From: a virus
Virus record (IMG/VR): IMGVR_UViG_3300021368_000006
Span: 1-64,000 of that record
Reading direction: 5' to 3' (one strand)
Length of the DNA: 64,000 nt
In this document: positions 55,901 through 64,000 of the stretch, piece after piece
Position numbering within the stretch: the first letter of the stretch is position 1
How the letters are laid out: every line of letters starts with the position of its first letter
Position numbers and translations under genes: made by a program
Notes under the pieces: model-generated
Database searches by the model: none
Told to the model about the DNA's origin: nothing
Seen by the model: only the letters and a program-made list of their open reading frames with translations

Positions 55901-58529
55901 CGCATTATCTACTTTACCAACAAACTCTTTGAAATATACAAGAGATAACTTACAAAGTACTCCATTATCATATCATGCAGACCTTCCATCAAGTGGTGCA
56001 AATATTGTAAGTGCATTGGTTGAAAAATTCCCAATTAATACTTACTGGTTTGAACGTTCAGGATTGGGGGAATTACATTTCTTTAATAATGATGGTGGAG
56101 ATGGTGGTTCTTCATGGCATGGTTCTGGTACAAGTGTTGCTAGTGAATTCCCAACCAATGGAAGTCCATCAGAACCAAATCCAGTATATGGGTCGGGTGG
56201 TGCAGCTGGACAACACGGTGGAAGATATTACAATAGTACATCGAAAAGCGCTACTATTGGTGGCCAGGCCGCTGCCAGTGGATTCTTTGGAGACTTCATG
56301 GTATCGCCCGGCGATATTGTTGATATTAAAGTTGGTAGAGGTGGACAATCAAATCAGACTTCATACTTAGATTTGGTGCCTGGCAGTCAAACTCAAGAAG
56401 GCACTTACGAATCTAACTCAGGAGATGGTGGAGATGGTGTAGTTGTTGTATTTGGTTCTAAAGGAAACGACTATACAAAAATTTCAAAACCTGGCATTGC
56501 ACTGATTGATGATAGGGGTGCGGTTGTTATGTACTCTGTTGCTAACGTGTCATGTGAAGGAAATCAAGAGTTAACTGGTTCGATTTCCTCAAAAGAAATT
56601 CTTTTATTTGGAAAGGGGAAACAGTATTACTTGGTTCATACTTTCCAATTACAAAAAAATGGTTCACAAAAATATCGTGTGTATTTTTGTCAAAATGGAG
56701 AACATTACGCAAAGGTAGAAAACAGTTTAAATGCGCCAGGCCCGTTCTTTAGTCCAGCGCCACCGGCTGGGTATCTACCATCTGTTAGTATATCCACAGA
56801 TCCCGTGAATGCACCAGATGAATATGTTGTCACAGGTGCAAAGAGAAGTGACATCGATAATGATATTCAAAGTCCAGACCCATGGCCGATTAGAAAATGT
56901 ACAGTTACATTTGATACTACTAGGTCAGCGGCGTATGAGAATACAATGACATTTACTAATATTGGTTCTGGTGGGATTGGCCCAGCATCAATTGTATTTG
57001 GTCCGAATGCAAGTACACAAACCATTAAAATGAGTGAAGACGATATCTATGTCTTAAATCCTTCTGGATTAAGAAGTAATGCATCCTCAAAAATGACAAC
57101 AAGAGTAATTGATGACGGAAGGCCTCATCAAACAACTACTGGAACTACAAGTTCTAGTTTAGGTGTGAGAGAATATCCAGAGTATTTCCATTCTGGTAAT
57201 TGTGATGAACCCGCTACAGGTGGTGCATCAGTTTGGGCTCAAGGTAGAGATCAAGACGGAAATACTAGGGTATTCATCAAATACGGAACTGAGGTGATTA
57301 AGGGCGATCAAAATGGTATATTTGGAACTGTTGCCAATGCAGATGGTAGTGGTAGTTGGTATGGATTTGGAGATAGTACTGGGTTTAATCCTTTAGGAAC
57401 TGCATGGTCATTCAATTATGATGATCAAAGGCATCAAACTATAGATTATAATGGGTATCGTTATTATAGAAATGATCGTGAAGAAGATGCTCTTGGTGTA
57501 TGTACCAAGAATGTCAATGATGATTTTACATTTGGTGGCGGCGGCCAATTCGAAATGAAATATACATTATATAAGGTCTTCAGAAGAAAGTTGGGTGGTG
57601 AACCGATAACTGAAGATAATAATAACAGTTGGACTACTCTTGAACTTGAAGACAAAACTGATAATGACTATACTGACTTAAGAGTTACACCTTCGTCAAT
57701 GGGTAACTTCTATGTAGAGGGTGGACTAACACGTTTCTCGTGTTTCTCTTTGGGGGGAACTGGTACTGGAACAACTTGGACTCGCCCACCGCCTGCAGAC
57801 ACAGGTGGCGGTGGCGGTGGTGGTTCTAATACCACTACAACCACTAGCACTGCACCTATAACAGTAGTTACGGATGGAAATGGCAATCCTGTTACAGATG
57901 GAAACGGAAATCCAGTATATTCTGGTGGTGGTGGAAATGATGATAATAATAATGAACCGACATTTTCATCTCACTATGAACCATCAACTGGCACTGTAAC
58001 ATATTTTGATAGTCCTATGACACATGATGAAATTCAATCCCTAAGAGCGGATCAACCAGATGGTGTGTTCTCTACTGGAACAGGACAGACAGGGACAATG
58101 ATTGGCCCAACTAGAGATGACAATATTAGTGATTCTGGAGGTAGTGGTACTTCTGGTCAGTCTGATAAAATTGTTTGTACAGAAATGTATAGACAAACAC
58201 AACTAGATGATTGGAAAATTGCAATGAAGATTTGGGGATTGCATACAAAGACTCATTTGACTCAGTATCATCAAAGAGGTTATCATTTCTTATTCATGCC
58301 TTGGGTTAAAGGAATGAGAAAGAGTACCACCTTAACTAAGTCTGGTGGATGGTTGGCGCAAAGAAGAACGCAACACTTAAAGTATATTTTAAGTAGAGAT
58401 GGTTATGCAGGACACTTAGGTATTGGTGAAAAAGAGAAAGACGATATTGTAGGAAGAATTTGGTGTACTGTGTGGCATCCAATTACTTTTGTAACAGGAA
58501 AAATTCTTTCAATATTTAGAGATAAATAG
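52911..58529 (+). CDS. Large fibre/adhesin-like structural protein
   Basis: 1872 residues. The N-terminus 'KMTHIVAEFKPVNNSAPHSL' then 'SEYYRGGGNVPD' looks like an attachment domain. There are DUF4214-like helical units near residues 345-405 (VTDRIYNSMLERNAS) and 910-955 (TIDKIYQKYVGRNSN). Three tandem beta units of about 75 residues lie near 690-900 ('HNFYRSQKLY', 'KNFFRSYTSI', 'HNRWVINGSA'). There is a Gly-rich part, a poly-Gly/Thr linker near 1625, and a conserved-looking C-terminus starting 'KIVCTEMYRQTQLDDWKIAM'. Likely receptor-binding or tail-fibre protein. Confidence 0.65.
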   Translation: MAIPADGRLKMTHIVAEFKPVNNSAPHSLSEYYRGGGNVPDRFNNRNIPVGPRGRTIKYSDFRGTSDATLPYNILIPTICVEDAWKFMRLKNGTFMTRWDQINDNNTAYFTRNEELGSVRIDTPQDWEYVKLTIPAMSFKMGTEEGFEQVGYEQHWSNKVDNQQVFEAGDWKIRIPKGYRRLRILATGAGGSGSSQYIPGQPTVEDYVREGLVGTEDQGFDGEDTTITMPNNQKIKIFGGVGGKLSNATGESTTIPGETTDTLQTETGTVTLAGGFSETDYAEGKYNGSYILEIDNSSYKFYWQNQLLATSTDIAEDVRDSSGWVYTSTSEIIDENSEGTLKWYKISRVKSLEVSAEVTDRIYNSMLERNASTTEKSRHVNADTVVDVIRYIQGKPGFVDIINANTDFGPNTFGTPDGFRYLLAQASNLSTSTTTNIPNYTGTDTGTINTNGNLYQHRVYAENGSTDNNNQTTTITTSNIVEDAFVSFEHVGDTTYVYSATFTNPITNIRGTVAAGLPATGEYIFTGTNNVRYYRGNQFAGRDGNEIYQLWTASTATTEVTSTTANTPIPANSATTDSEFVVSSSGNFYYEYNAYLQNTTQSVRPELEIYVDGVRQVNFTGSSAPTLTGNQGEIRLASGRLNITNPDSTVRVITDLKTITTSTILPEIDGGAFSTLSRSGTHDLPLGATGQPAGKGIFIWGHNFYRSQKLYTDTNGNVSVVHPSSSDPETWFFMTTEEKAGQFKTPAGTGGNPHREPVGTTDAGKPVFIWGKNFFRSYTSIVESDGRFVMPHGSSSDEEQWYYAVGKRGANFTTPAGSGTYTLNLGSDYAGMELLIWSHNRWVINGSATATSTNPAPRHLVFDSEGKVEFYHTSLGDHEEEWYWCVTDGGTVSQPTGVGGVSMNSFTLETSLDTETIDKIYQKYVGRNSNVIDRDLFRQQNYTVFQGINYVVGTAEYAAQFGSTITEEPVIIPGQGTIPTKNQLVSVTGGVATNRTYALSTLPTNSLKYTRDNLQSTPLSYHADLPSSGANIVSALVEKFPINTYWFERSGLGELHFFNNDGGDGGSSWHGSGTSVASEFPTNGSPSEPNPVYGSGGAAGQHGGRYYNSTSKSATIGGQAAASGFFGDFMVSPGDIVDIKVGRGGQSNQTSYLDLVPGSQTQEGTYESNSGDGGDGVVVVFGSKGNDYTKISKPGIALIDDRGAVVMYSVANVSCEGNQELTGSISSKEILLFGKGKQYYLVHTFQLQKNGSQKYRVYFCQNGEHYAKVENSLNAPGPFFSPAPPAGYLPSVSISTDPVNAPDEYVVTGAKRSDIDNDIQSPDPWPIRKCTVTFDTTRSAAYENTMTFTNIGSGGIGPASIVFGPNASTQTIKMSEDDIYVLNPSGLRSNASSKMTTRVIDDGRPHQTTTGTTSSSLGVREYPEYFHSGNCDEPATGGASVWAQGRDQDGNTRVFIKYGTEVIKGDQNGIFGTVANADGSGSWYGFGDSTGFNPLGTAWSFNYDDQRHQTIDYNGYRYYRNDREEDALGVCTKNVNDDFTFGGGGQFEMKYTLYKVFRRKLGGEPITEDNNNSWTTLELEDKTDNDYTDLRVTPSSMGNFYVEGGLTRFSCFSLGGTGTGTTWTRPPPADTGGGGGGGSNTTTTTSTAPITVVTDGNGNPVTDGNGNPVYSGGGGNDDNNNEPTFSSHYEPSTGTVTYFDSPMTHDEIQSLRADQPDGVFSTGTGQTGTMIGPTRDDNISDSGGSGTSGQSDKIVCTEMYRQTQLDDWKIAMKIWGLHTKTHLTQYHQRGYHFLFMPWVKGMRKSTTLTKSGGWLAQRRTQHLKYILSRDGYAGHLGIGEKEKDDIVGRIWCTVWHPITFVTGKILSIFRDK

Positions 58530-58557
58530 TTGATAAAGTAATGAGAGAAAAAAATTA

Positions 58558-60609
58558 ATGGCACAGAGAAATATAGACCCAAACTACTTTCCTAATTTTG
58601 GAATATCTCGTCAAAGAAATTCGTTTACTTCTGTAATCGGCAACGGCGGCGTAAATAGTAATGATGGTAGTATTAGTGGTGGATTTATGGGCGTTCTTGC
58701 TGAAGATTTGGCAAGAGAATGGCCATTATTTGCTGGTGAACCAATCGCTGGAAATGAATTAATTGATGAGACTCAAACTCTAGTTACAACTCAGGTAACA
58801 AAACAGTTTTTTAGTCAGATATCATTAAACCGCCCATCTTCTGCAAATGGTGGTGGTAGTGGTGTATACGCTGGTGTTGCAAACTTCAGTGAGGTTGGTG
58901 ATGGAACCAATCCAGAGCAACATGTTATGATTTTTCAGACTACAAATCAAATTCTGCCTAAGTCTGGTGCAGTTGCGAGAGGTATTGATCAAAATTATAG
59001 AATAAGATTTGAATTCGACCTTAGACCACGTTTAATGGGTGCTGGTGTTGGTACAACTGGTGATAGAGAATTTAATAATGAATTATATCAATTGAATCTT
59101 AGAATGGCATCACAAGGAAGACCACAATACCAAGAAGGAAATACTGTATTAGAAGCAGAGTATCAACCAGAATACCATCCAGGCTACAGTTATAATGGGA
59201 TTTTAAATAGTGGTTGGGAAAGTACAGTCGGTATTCCAAATCCCATGTATGGATGGTTTAAGGTAAATGTAGGCACATCTAATCAGATTAGTACAGATGG
59301 AACTATTTCAAATCCACAACTTACGACCGATGGATTAATTACATTAGAGAATGGTTCAACTGTTGATACTTCTATTATAAGAATGCCGGGAGAACTAGCA
59401 GACTTGCATTTTGATGATGTAACTATTACTGCAGATGTTGCAAATACAGGGCCGTATTTTGTCTTTGGACAAAACACAGATACTGGTACTTATGGTGTAA
59501 CTCAAGGTTATTACTATCCAGTATACTTGGACAAGGCTGCGGCAGATCAGGCAGATATTAGTGCTGGTGGAACAGGTTCTTCTACAGTTCATACTTTTTC
59601 GGAGTACCCACTTGCAACCTTCTATATGCCAGATACAGGTTCTTCTTTTAATCAGGCAGCTGCCCCTTCTGGAACAGATTATAAGAAATATATCAATAAC
59701 AGATCAATTAGATTTAGAAACAAAAGAAAGGGTTATGGTTGGTTCAAAAGATTTCCAAAAATGAATGCAGAACTGCAAGGAACATACCCATTTTCGTATA
59801 GACTCACTATGACAGAAAAAGGTATTGTTCTTTATATGTATGATGATGCTGCAGCAGATCAGGCAGATGATTATGCATGGTTCTGTATTCAAAGAACATC
59901 AAGTAATGAATCAGGACTTCCAAGAACTGACGAAGCGTCTAAATTCCCTGTTCACTGCATGTACTCTTGTTCTAGAGAAAGTTTTTATTCTTCTGATGCT
60001 GGAATTTACTTTTCCAATCAAGCAGCAAACCTACAGACTGCAGAAGATTTGGTAGACACAGTATTTGACGAAGCGGGAAATATATACAATTTATCAAACA
60101 TGGACAATTCAAAAACATTCTATATATTGAGTCCATACGATAGAGAAGACTATCTTGCGGATGAATGGCAAGCAAAAAATATTTGGAGATTTGTTGTAAG
60201 AGAATTTGATGTATTAAAACCAACTGATGTGCATAAATTTGCAACAAAACATCAGACAGATAGTAATGCAGTTATCAATCCATTAGAACAATTAGCCATC
60301 ACAGATGAAAATAGATTTATTATCACTTTCCCAACTGGACTTACGACACAAAGATATATGTATCCTAAAGAAGAGATGGATATGATTTGTTTTTCTTCTG
60401 CAGAAGTAGTAGCAGAATCCAGTAATGTGCCAATGACAACATATCTATACAATGGTACTAATGTAGATAAAAGAAGATACCAAGGAATGCGTTCAACCAT
60501 GGCGTTTGGAAATGGAATGAGATTACTAGTCTTAGTAAATGGACAATATATCTTTAATAGTGATATCAATCTTGACACATATGACCCTGTAGGAACACCA
60601 GCAGTATGA
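58558..60609 (+). CDS. Structural or fibre-associated protein, paralogue A
   Basis: 683 residues. The 'YPFSYRLTMTEKGIVLYMYD' then 'DYAWFCIQRTSSNESG' and 'FPVHCMYSC' segments recur in the next gene ('YPMSYRLTVTNHGLGLFLFD', 'DYAWLVVQRH', 'SPVHCVYSP'), so the two are paralogues. Such proteins occur in other T4-like phages as virion components. ATG 58558 has only a weak ribosome site (GAGAGAAA). Confidence 0.6.
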   Translation: MAQRNIDPNYFPNFGISRQRNSFTSVIGNGGVNSNDGSISGGFMGVLAEDLAREWPLFAGEPIAGNELIDETQTLVTTQVTKQFFSQISLNRPSSANGGGSGVYAGVANFSEVGDGTNPEQHVMIFQTTNQILPKSGAVARGIDQNYRIRFEFDLRPRLMGAGVGTTGDREFNNELYQLNLRMASQGRPQYQEGNTVLEAEYQPEYHPGYSYNGILNSGWESTVGIPNPMYGWFKVNVGTSNQISTDGTISNPQLTTDGLITLENGSTVDTSIIRMPGELADLHFDDVTITADVANTGPYFVFGQNTDTGTYGVTQGYYYPVYLDKAAADQADISAGGTGSSTVHTFSEYPLATFYMPDTGSSFNQAAAPSGTDYKKYINNRSIRFRNKRKGYGWFKRFPKMNAELQGTYPFSYRLTMTEKGIVLYMYDDAAADQADDYAWFCIQRTSSNESGLPRTDEASKFPVHCMYSCSRESFYSSDAGIYFSNQAANLQTAEDLVDTVFDEAGNIYNLSNMDNSKTFYILSPYDREDYLADEWQAKNIWRFVVREFDVLKPTDVHKFATKHQTDSNAVINPLEQLAITDENRFIITFPTGLTTQRYMYPKEEMDMICFSSAEVVAESSNVPMTTYLYNGTNVDKRRYQGMRSTMAFGNGMRLLVLVNGQYIFNSDINLDTYDPVGTPAV

Positions 60610-60648
60610 AGATAGTTTGAGAATTTAGTAAAACAACAAAAAAATTTT

Positions 60649-60656
60649 TATAAATA
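60649..60656 (+). promoter_or_regulatory. T4-type late promoter element
   Basis: TATAAATA, 27 nt before the ATG at 60683, in a 73-nt gap. Confidence 0.65.
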
Positions 60657-60682
60657 TAAAGAAAAATACAAAGGAGATATGA

Positions 60683-63600
60683 ATGTCTATTGCCAGTGGA
60701 TATAGCATACAAAGAAATGACATTATCGATGTCCCTCACCGCAGTCAAGTTGAAACACACAATGCACTGAGTGGGTCTAATACTTATTTTTTAAGATCAA
60801 AAGTTGATATTTCTGATAAGGATTGGGAGTGGGACATCAGAATTGGAGAAACACGTTTTTACCTTAACAGACGTTTTGGTAATAACTCCTTGGTGTCTGG
60901 AGTAACTGCAACTGATGCAGAATTATACAGAGATAAAGTTTATGTGGAAGGTAGTACTTCTGCAGGACAAGGTTCAATTAAATACGATTCTGCATTAGGA
61001 GAGTTCGGTGCAATTATTTTTGCCGACAACGTTAGTCCTATTTCTGGAGAAGTAATTGAAATCAAGTATATCGAACATGTTACACATTTCACAGGAAATG
61101 ATGGTGGACTTTTATTCCAACTGGCACACGATTTAACAGTTCATCCATTTGAATTCCCAGAAATATTTAATTTAAATTTAAGTAGAGATGTAACTTTTGA
61201 TACTGCTGCAGATGGTACTCCCGGCAATGAAATTACCAGTGATTTTACAACAAGTGAAATTCTTAATGAAATTGACGCAGGAACTGGAAATCTTACTGCG
61301 TATCAACAAGTATTACCAGTCCAGTATAATAGAGATTATTCCGAAGATGGTACACCAGCAGACCAATTAGTTGCTGGTAAACTTTGGAAAGTTGTAAGAG
61401 AACATAAAGTAGTTACAGAATTAAACTTAGGTTCGGGTGGTTCAACGCCTTTTGCAAATATTGACCCTACTGACTCAAACACATGGCCATCAATTATTGG
61501 TGATTTCCCACTTACAATTTCTGACCTTGGTTCTGGTGAATTTAGAGTTTCTTTGAATGGAAGAGTTTTGCCAGAAGAAGATTGGGTTGCGACTTCTAAT
61601 AATGTTTCAAGGTCAACTTTATTTAAATTTAAAAGAACAGAGGTAATGCCTTGGGTCGCAGACCTAAGTCAATGTGTGTTTACTATATCTTACCATTGGG
61701 GTAAGACAATTGATGTTCCATACGGTGCATTGGTGGGGCCTAACGGACTTGGCCCACAACAAGAGACACTTTCTGGTGGTGCAAATGATTATTCGTGGCC
61801 GAAAAACAATGGTTCCGACACCGATTACTGGGCGTATTCAAAAGCAACAACATCAGATGGAGAACCAACAGGTACTGCAGTAAATGGTTTTGTTGCAATT
61901 TTCTACGATCAAGCAAATAATACTCCAAATATTACATCTGCGATTACGGCATCTGGACAGAAAGATGAATTGGCAAGTACAGAAGAAGGCACATCTTGGA
62001 TGCTTACATTCCAAGAAAATGATAACTTCCAAAGACCATTCGATTTGATATATCCTACTCCAGTTAGTAACGATAAAGAAGATGTTAAAGATGCATTGAG
62101 AAGAATTACAAATGGATTCTTAGTTGAGTCTAACAAAGGTGTCGATTTATTATCAGATACAAACTTAAGTTTTGCATCAAGTCTCTCTCCTTCTGCAGTC
62201 AGAAAACCACAGAAGTGGAGAATGAGATTTGAGTGGAATGATGATGAAAAATACTTAAAAGTAAATGTTGCAACTGCTTATCAATTGCAAGATGACTTTA
62301 CGATTTCACAACCACAAGGCCGTGATGGTATTAAAAATCCTGTCTATAGAGAGCCCGGCGAATTGTGCGATGTATATACCTCTCCAATGGTCGGTAGAGG
62401 TGCAATCTTACAAATGAGTAAGGCAAAATCACAGTGGTTTAGAAAAACTCAAGTAGAAGACTCAATCTCAACAACATATCCAATGTCTTATAGACTTACG
62501 GTTACAAACCATGGTTTGGGACTTTTCTTATTTGACCATGCATCAGTAGATCAAGATGATGATTATGCATGGTTAGTAGTACAGAGACATGTTGACCAAA
62601 CAACTGGCCAACCAGAGTTTACAGAAAAATCTCCAGTGCATTGTGTATATTCACCATGCAAACGTCCTGTAGATGTTTCTAGTTTGACACCATATTTTGC
62701 ATCACAAGATTTGGATGATTTGAGTAAACCTGCCCCAATTCAAAACTCACTTGGACAAGTTTTCAGATCAGAAGCACCAACTATCTATGTTAACAGAGAT
62801 GGTGGACTATTCAATGGCATTGTCAATGCTATTGACTTTACTGCACTTGGATACGCAACTGGTGGTAATACACAAAACTCACTTGGACAATTATATCACA
62901 CCGATATAAGAGTAGATTTAACTAGAGGTTTTTCTAGTAATGCGATGTCAGAAAATCAAAATCTTTGGGGACAAACACTATACAGACTGCAAGTGGATGT
63001 TACAAACTCGCCTGGCGCAATCGCAGGGGAAACTTTGACGCCTGGTAAATATATTCTGGAATCTGATGCACAAACAGGTGGTGGACGTATTGTTTCATAC
63101 AATTCTTCAAATGGCGAACTACTTGTTAGTGGTTGGTCTGCTGCAAATATTGTTGGAACAACACAGACATATGCTGCTGGCCCTCCAATTGTCCCTGCAC
63201 AGGGAACCATTGAAGAAGGAACATCTAGTTCTGGTGATGTTATGGTAGACTTTACAGTAAATCCATCAGGATCACCACAGTGGATTATTGTACCAACCGA
63301 TGGACTTTCTGGTTCAACATGGGCAGAACAGATACTTGACCCAGTATTTGACCTTCAAATTCAAGGTTTTAACTCATTACCAAGAAGAAAAGATGTCTCA
63401 CTTGCTGCTGGGGCTTCCGCATCTCCCGCTGCTCTTGAACAAGTCACGGTTGGTGGAGGATCTCCAGTATTAGAACATTATGACAGAAGTGGTTCTTTGT
63501 TAACTGCAACTACTCCTATTTCGGCTAATTATGTTCTTGGAAACACTGCAGGAATTTCATTCTCCGAAAATATTGCGTTTCCACAAAACATTATTGAAAG

Positions 63601-64000
63601 AATGTCTACATTTAAAGATGCATCTCAAAGTGGAACAGGTGTTCCTGCTGCAACAGAATCTGTTGGTTTGGTTGATTATAAAGAAGCGGATTCTGCATTA
63701 CTTGATATTCTATTTGGCTCTCCTGTCGGGAATATGGACAAAGTTTTTGAATCTTTGGTTGTTGCATTGGATGATGTTGAGGTAATTAGAGATAGTAATG
63801 CATATATTTTAACGTATGAAGATTGGGTTAACAATGGCGACCCAAGTACAGTTCAAAGATTTATTGAATCTCTAGACGCCGCAGGGGTTGACACGCTTGG
63901 TACAGACTTTAAATTCCCATCTGTAGATGGTAACTCTGTTGAGTGGAATAATAGTCAAATTACGCTTACAACTCCATATACAATTGATTCGGGAACTTCA
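60683..64000 (+). CDS. Structural protein, paralogue B, cut by the window edge
   Basis: ATG 60683 follows AAGGAG; the frame stays open for 1106 codons to the right edge, so the C-terminus is missing. It begins MSIASGYSIQRND. N-terminal part beta-rich; the 'SYRLTVTNHGLGLFLFDHAS' region (about residues 600-660) is shared with the preceding gene. It may be a fibre or neck-decoration protein. Its own late-promoter match at 60649 supports late expression. Confidence 0.6.
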   Translation, partial: MSIASGYSIQRNDIIDVPHRSQVETHNALSGSNTYFLRSKVDISDKDWEWDIRIGETRFYLNRRFGNNSLVSGVTATDAELYRDKVYVEGSTSAGQGSIKYDSALGEFGAIIFADNVSPISGEVIEIKYIEHVTHFTGNDGGLLFQLAHDLTVHPFEFPEIFNLNLSRDVTFDTAADGTPGNEITSDFTTSEILNEIDAGTGNLTAYQQVLPVQYNRDYSEDGTPADQLVAGKLWKVVREHKVVTELNLGSGGSTPFANIDPTDSNTWPSIIGDFPLTISDLGSGEFRVSLNGRVLPEEDWVATSNNVSRSTLFKFKRTEVMPWVADLSQCVFTISYHWGKTIDVPYGALVGPNGLGPQQETLSGGANDYSWPKNNGSDTDYWAYSKATTSDGEPTGTAVNGFVAIFYDQANNTPNITSAITASGQKDELASTEEGTSWMLTFQENDNFQRPFDLIYPTPVSNDKEDVKDALRRITNGFLVESNKGVDLLSDTNLSFASSLSPSAVRKPQKWRMRFEWNDDEKYLKVNVATAYQLQDDFTISQPQGRDGIKNPVYREPGELCDVYTSPMVGRGAILQMSKAKSQWFRKTQVEDSISTTYPMSYRLTVTNHGLGLFLFDHASVDQDDDYAWLVVQRHVDQTTGQPEFTEKSPVHCVYSPCKRPVDVSSLTPYFASQDLDDLSKPAPIQNSLGQVFRSEAPTIYVNRDGGLFNGIVNAIDFTALGYATGGNTQNSLGQLYHTDIRVDLTRGFSSNAMSENQNLWGQTLYRLQVDVTNSPGAIAGETLTPGKYILESDAQTGGGRIVSYNSSNGELLVSGWSAANIVGTTQTYAAGPPIVPAQGTIEEGTSSSGDVMVDFTVNPSGSPQWIIVPTDGLSGSTWAEQILDPVFDLQIQGFNSLPRRKDVSLAAGASASPAALEQVTVGGGSPVLEHYDRSGSLLTATTPISANYVLGNTAGISFSENIAFPQNIIERMSTFKDASQSGTGVPAATESVGLVDYKEADSALLDILFGSPVGNMDKVFESLVVALDDVEVIRDSNAYILTYEDWVNNGDPSTVQRFIESLDAAGVDTLGTDFKFPSVDGNSVEWNNSQITLTTPYTIDSGTS

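Noticed and set aside
1-64000. CRISPR arrays, insertion sequences, integrase or attachment sites
   Set aside because: I saw no repeated spacer-like arrays, no transposase or integrase motifs and no direct repeats suggestive of att sites; the only tandem DNA repeat noted is the 36-bp pair in the tape-measure-like gene.

Overview
The window is 64 kb of a T4-like myovirus genome (AT-rich, tightly packed, no integrase or transposase). Recognisable T4-type genes are gp33-gp59-gp32 (late co-activator, helicase loader, ssDNA-binding protein), gp4, gp26 with a gp51-like extension, gp48, gp53, gp27, gp5, gp25, gp6, gp7, gp8 and a very large DUF4815/gp10-type protein. The most likely host is an alphaproteobacterium, probably marine. 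The main reason is a circularly permuted two-piece tmRNA whose tag (ANDNFAPEFALAA) closely resembles the Caulobacter tag. An alternative oxidase and a DUF1127 gene point the same way. The host assignment is an inference.

Layout. Positions 1-9.6 kb hold many short, mostly unrecognised genes in small operons behind host-type sigma-70 promoters (TTGACA, 17 bp, TATAAT-like). Recognisable among them are two HExxH metalloprotease paralogues, an alternative oxidase with a membrane protein and an alpha/beta hydrolase, and a ribosome-modulation-factor-like protein. From 9.6 to 11.6 kb there are six tRNA genes (Arg-UCU, Gly-UCC, Pro-UGG, Asn-GUU, Thr-UGU, Trp-CCA), an unassigned structured RNA candidate and a SET-domain protein. 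From 11.6 to 17.5 kb lie a peroxiredoxin, a Mom-like acyltransferase, an endolysin/holin pair, the permuted tmRNA, a small outer-membrane-barrel-like protein and a zinc ribbon. From 17.5 to 23 kb is a replication and late-switch block: PhoH-like ATPase, PD-(D/E)XK nuclease, gp33, gp59, gp32 and a DUF1127 pair.

From 23 to 28.5 kb the structural genes are on the minus strand: gp4, an unassigned protein, a tail-tube-fold protein, gp26 with a probable -1 frameshift into a gp51-like ORF, an EF-hand membrane protein and a tape-measure-like protein. From 28.5 kb to the right edge the baseplate and tail-fibre genes run on the plus strand, including proteins of about 2221, 2312 and 1872 residues. The last gene is cut by the window edge.

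How it works together: early and middle genes appear to use host sigma-70 promoters. Several structural units are preceded by TATAAATA, the T4 late-promoter element, which fits the presence of gp33. The accessory genes suggest manipulation of host respiration (AOX), of translation (tRNAs, tmRNA, RMF-like protein) and of DNA modification (Mom-like). These functional links are inferences from family membership and position.
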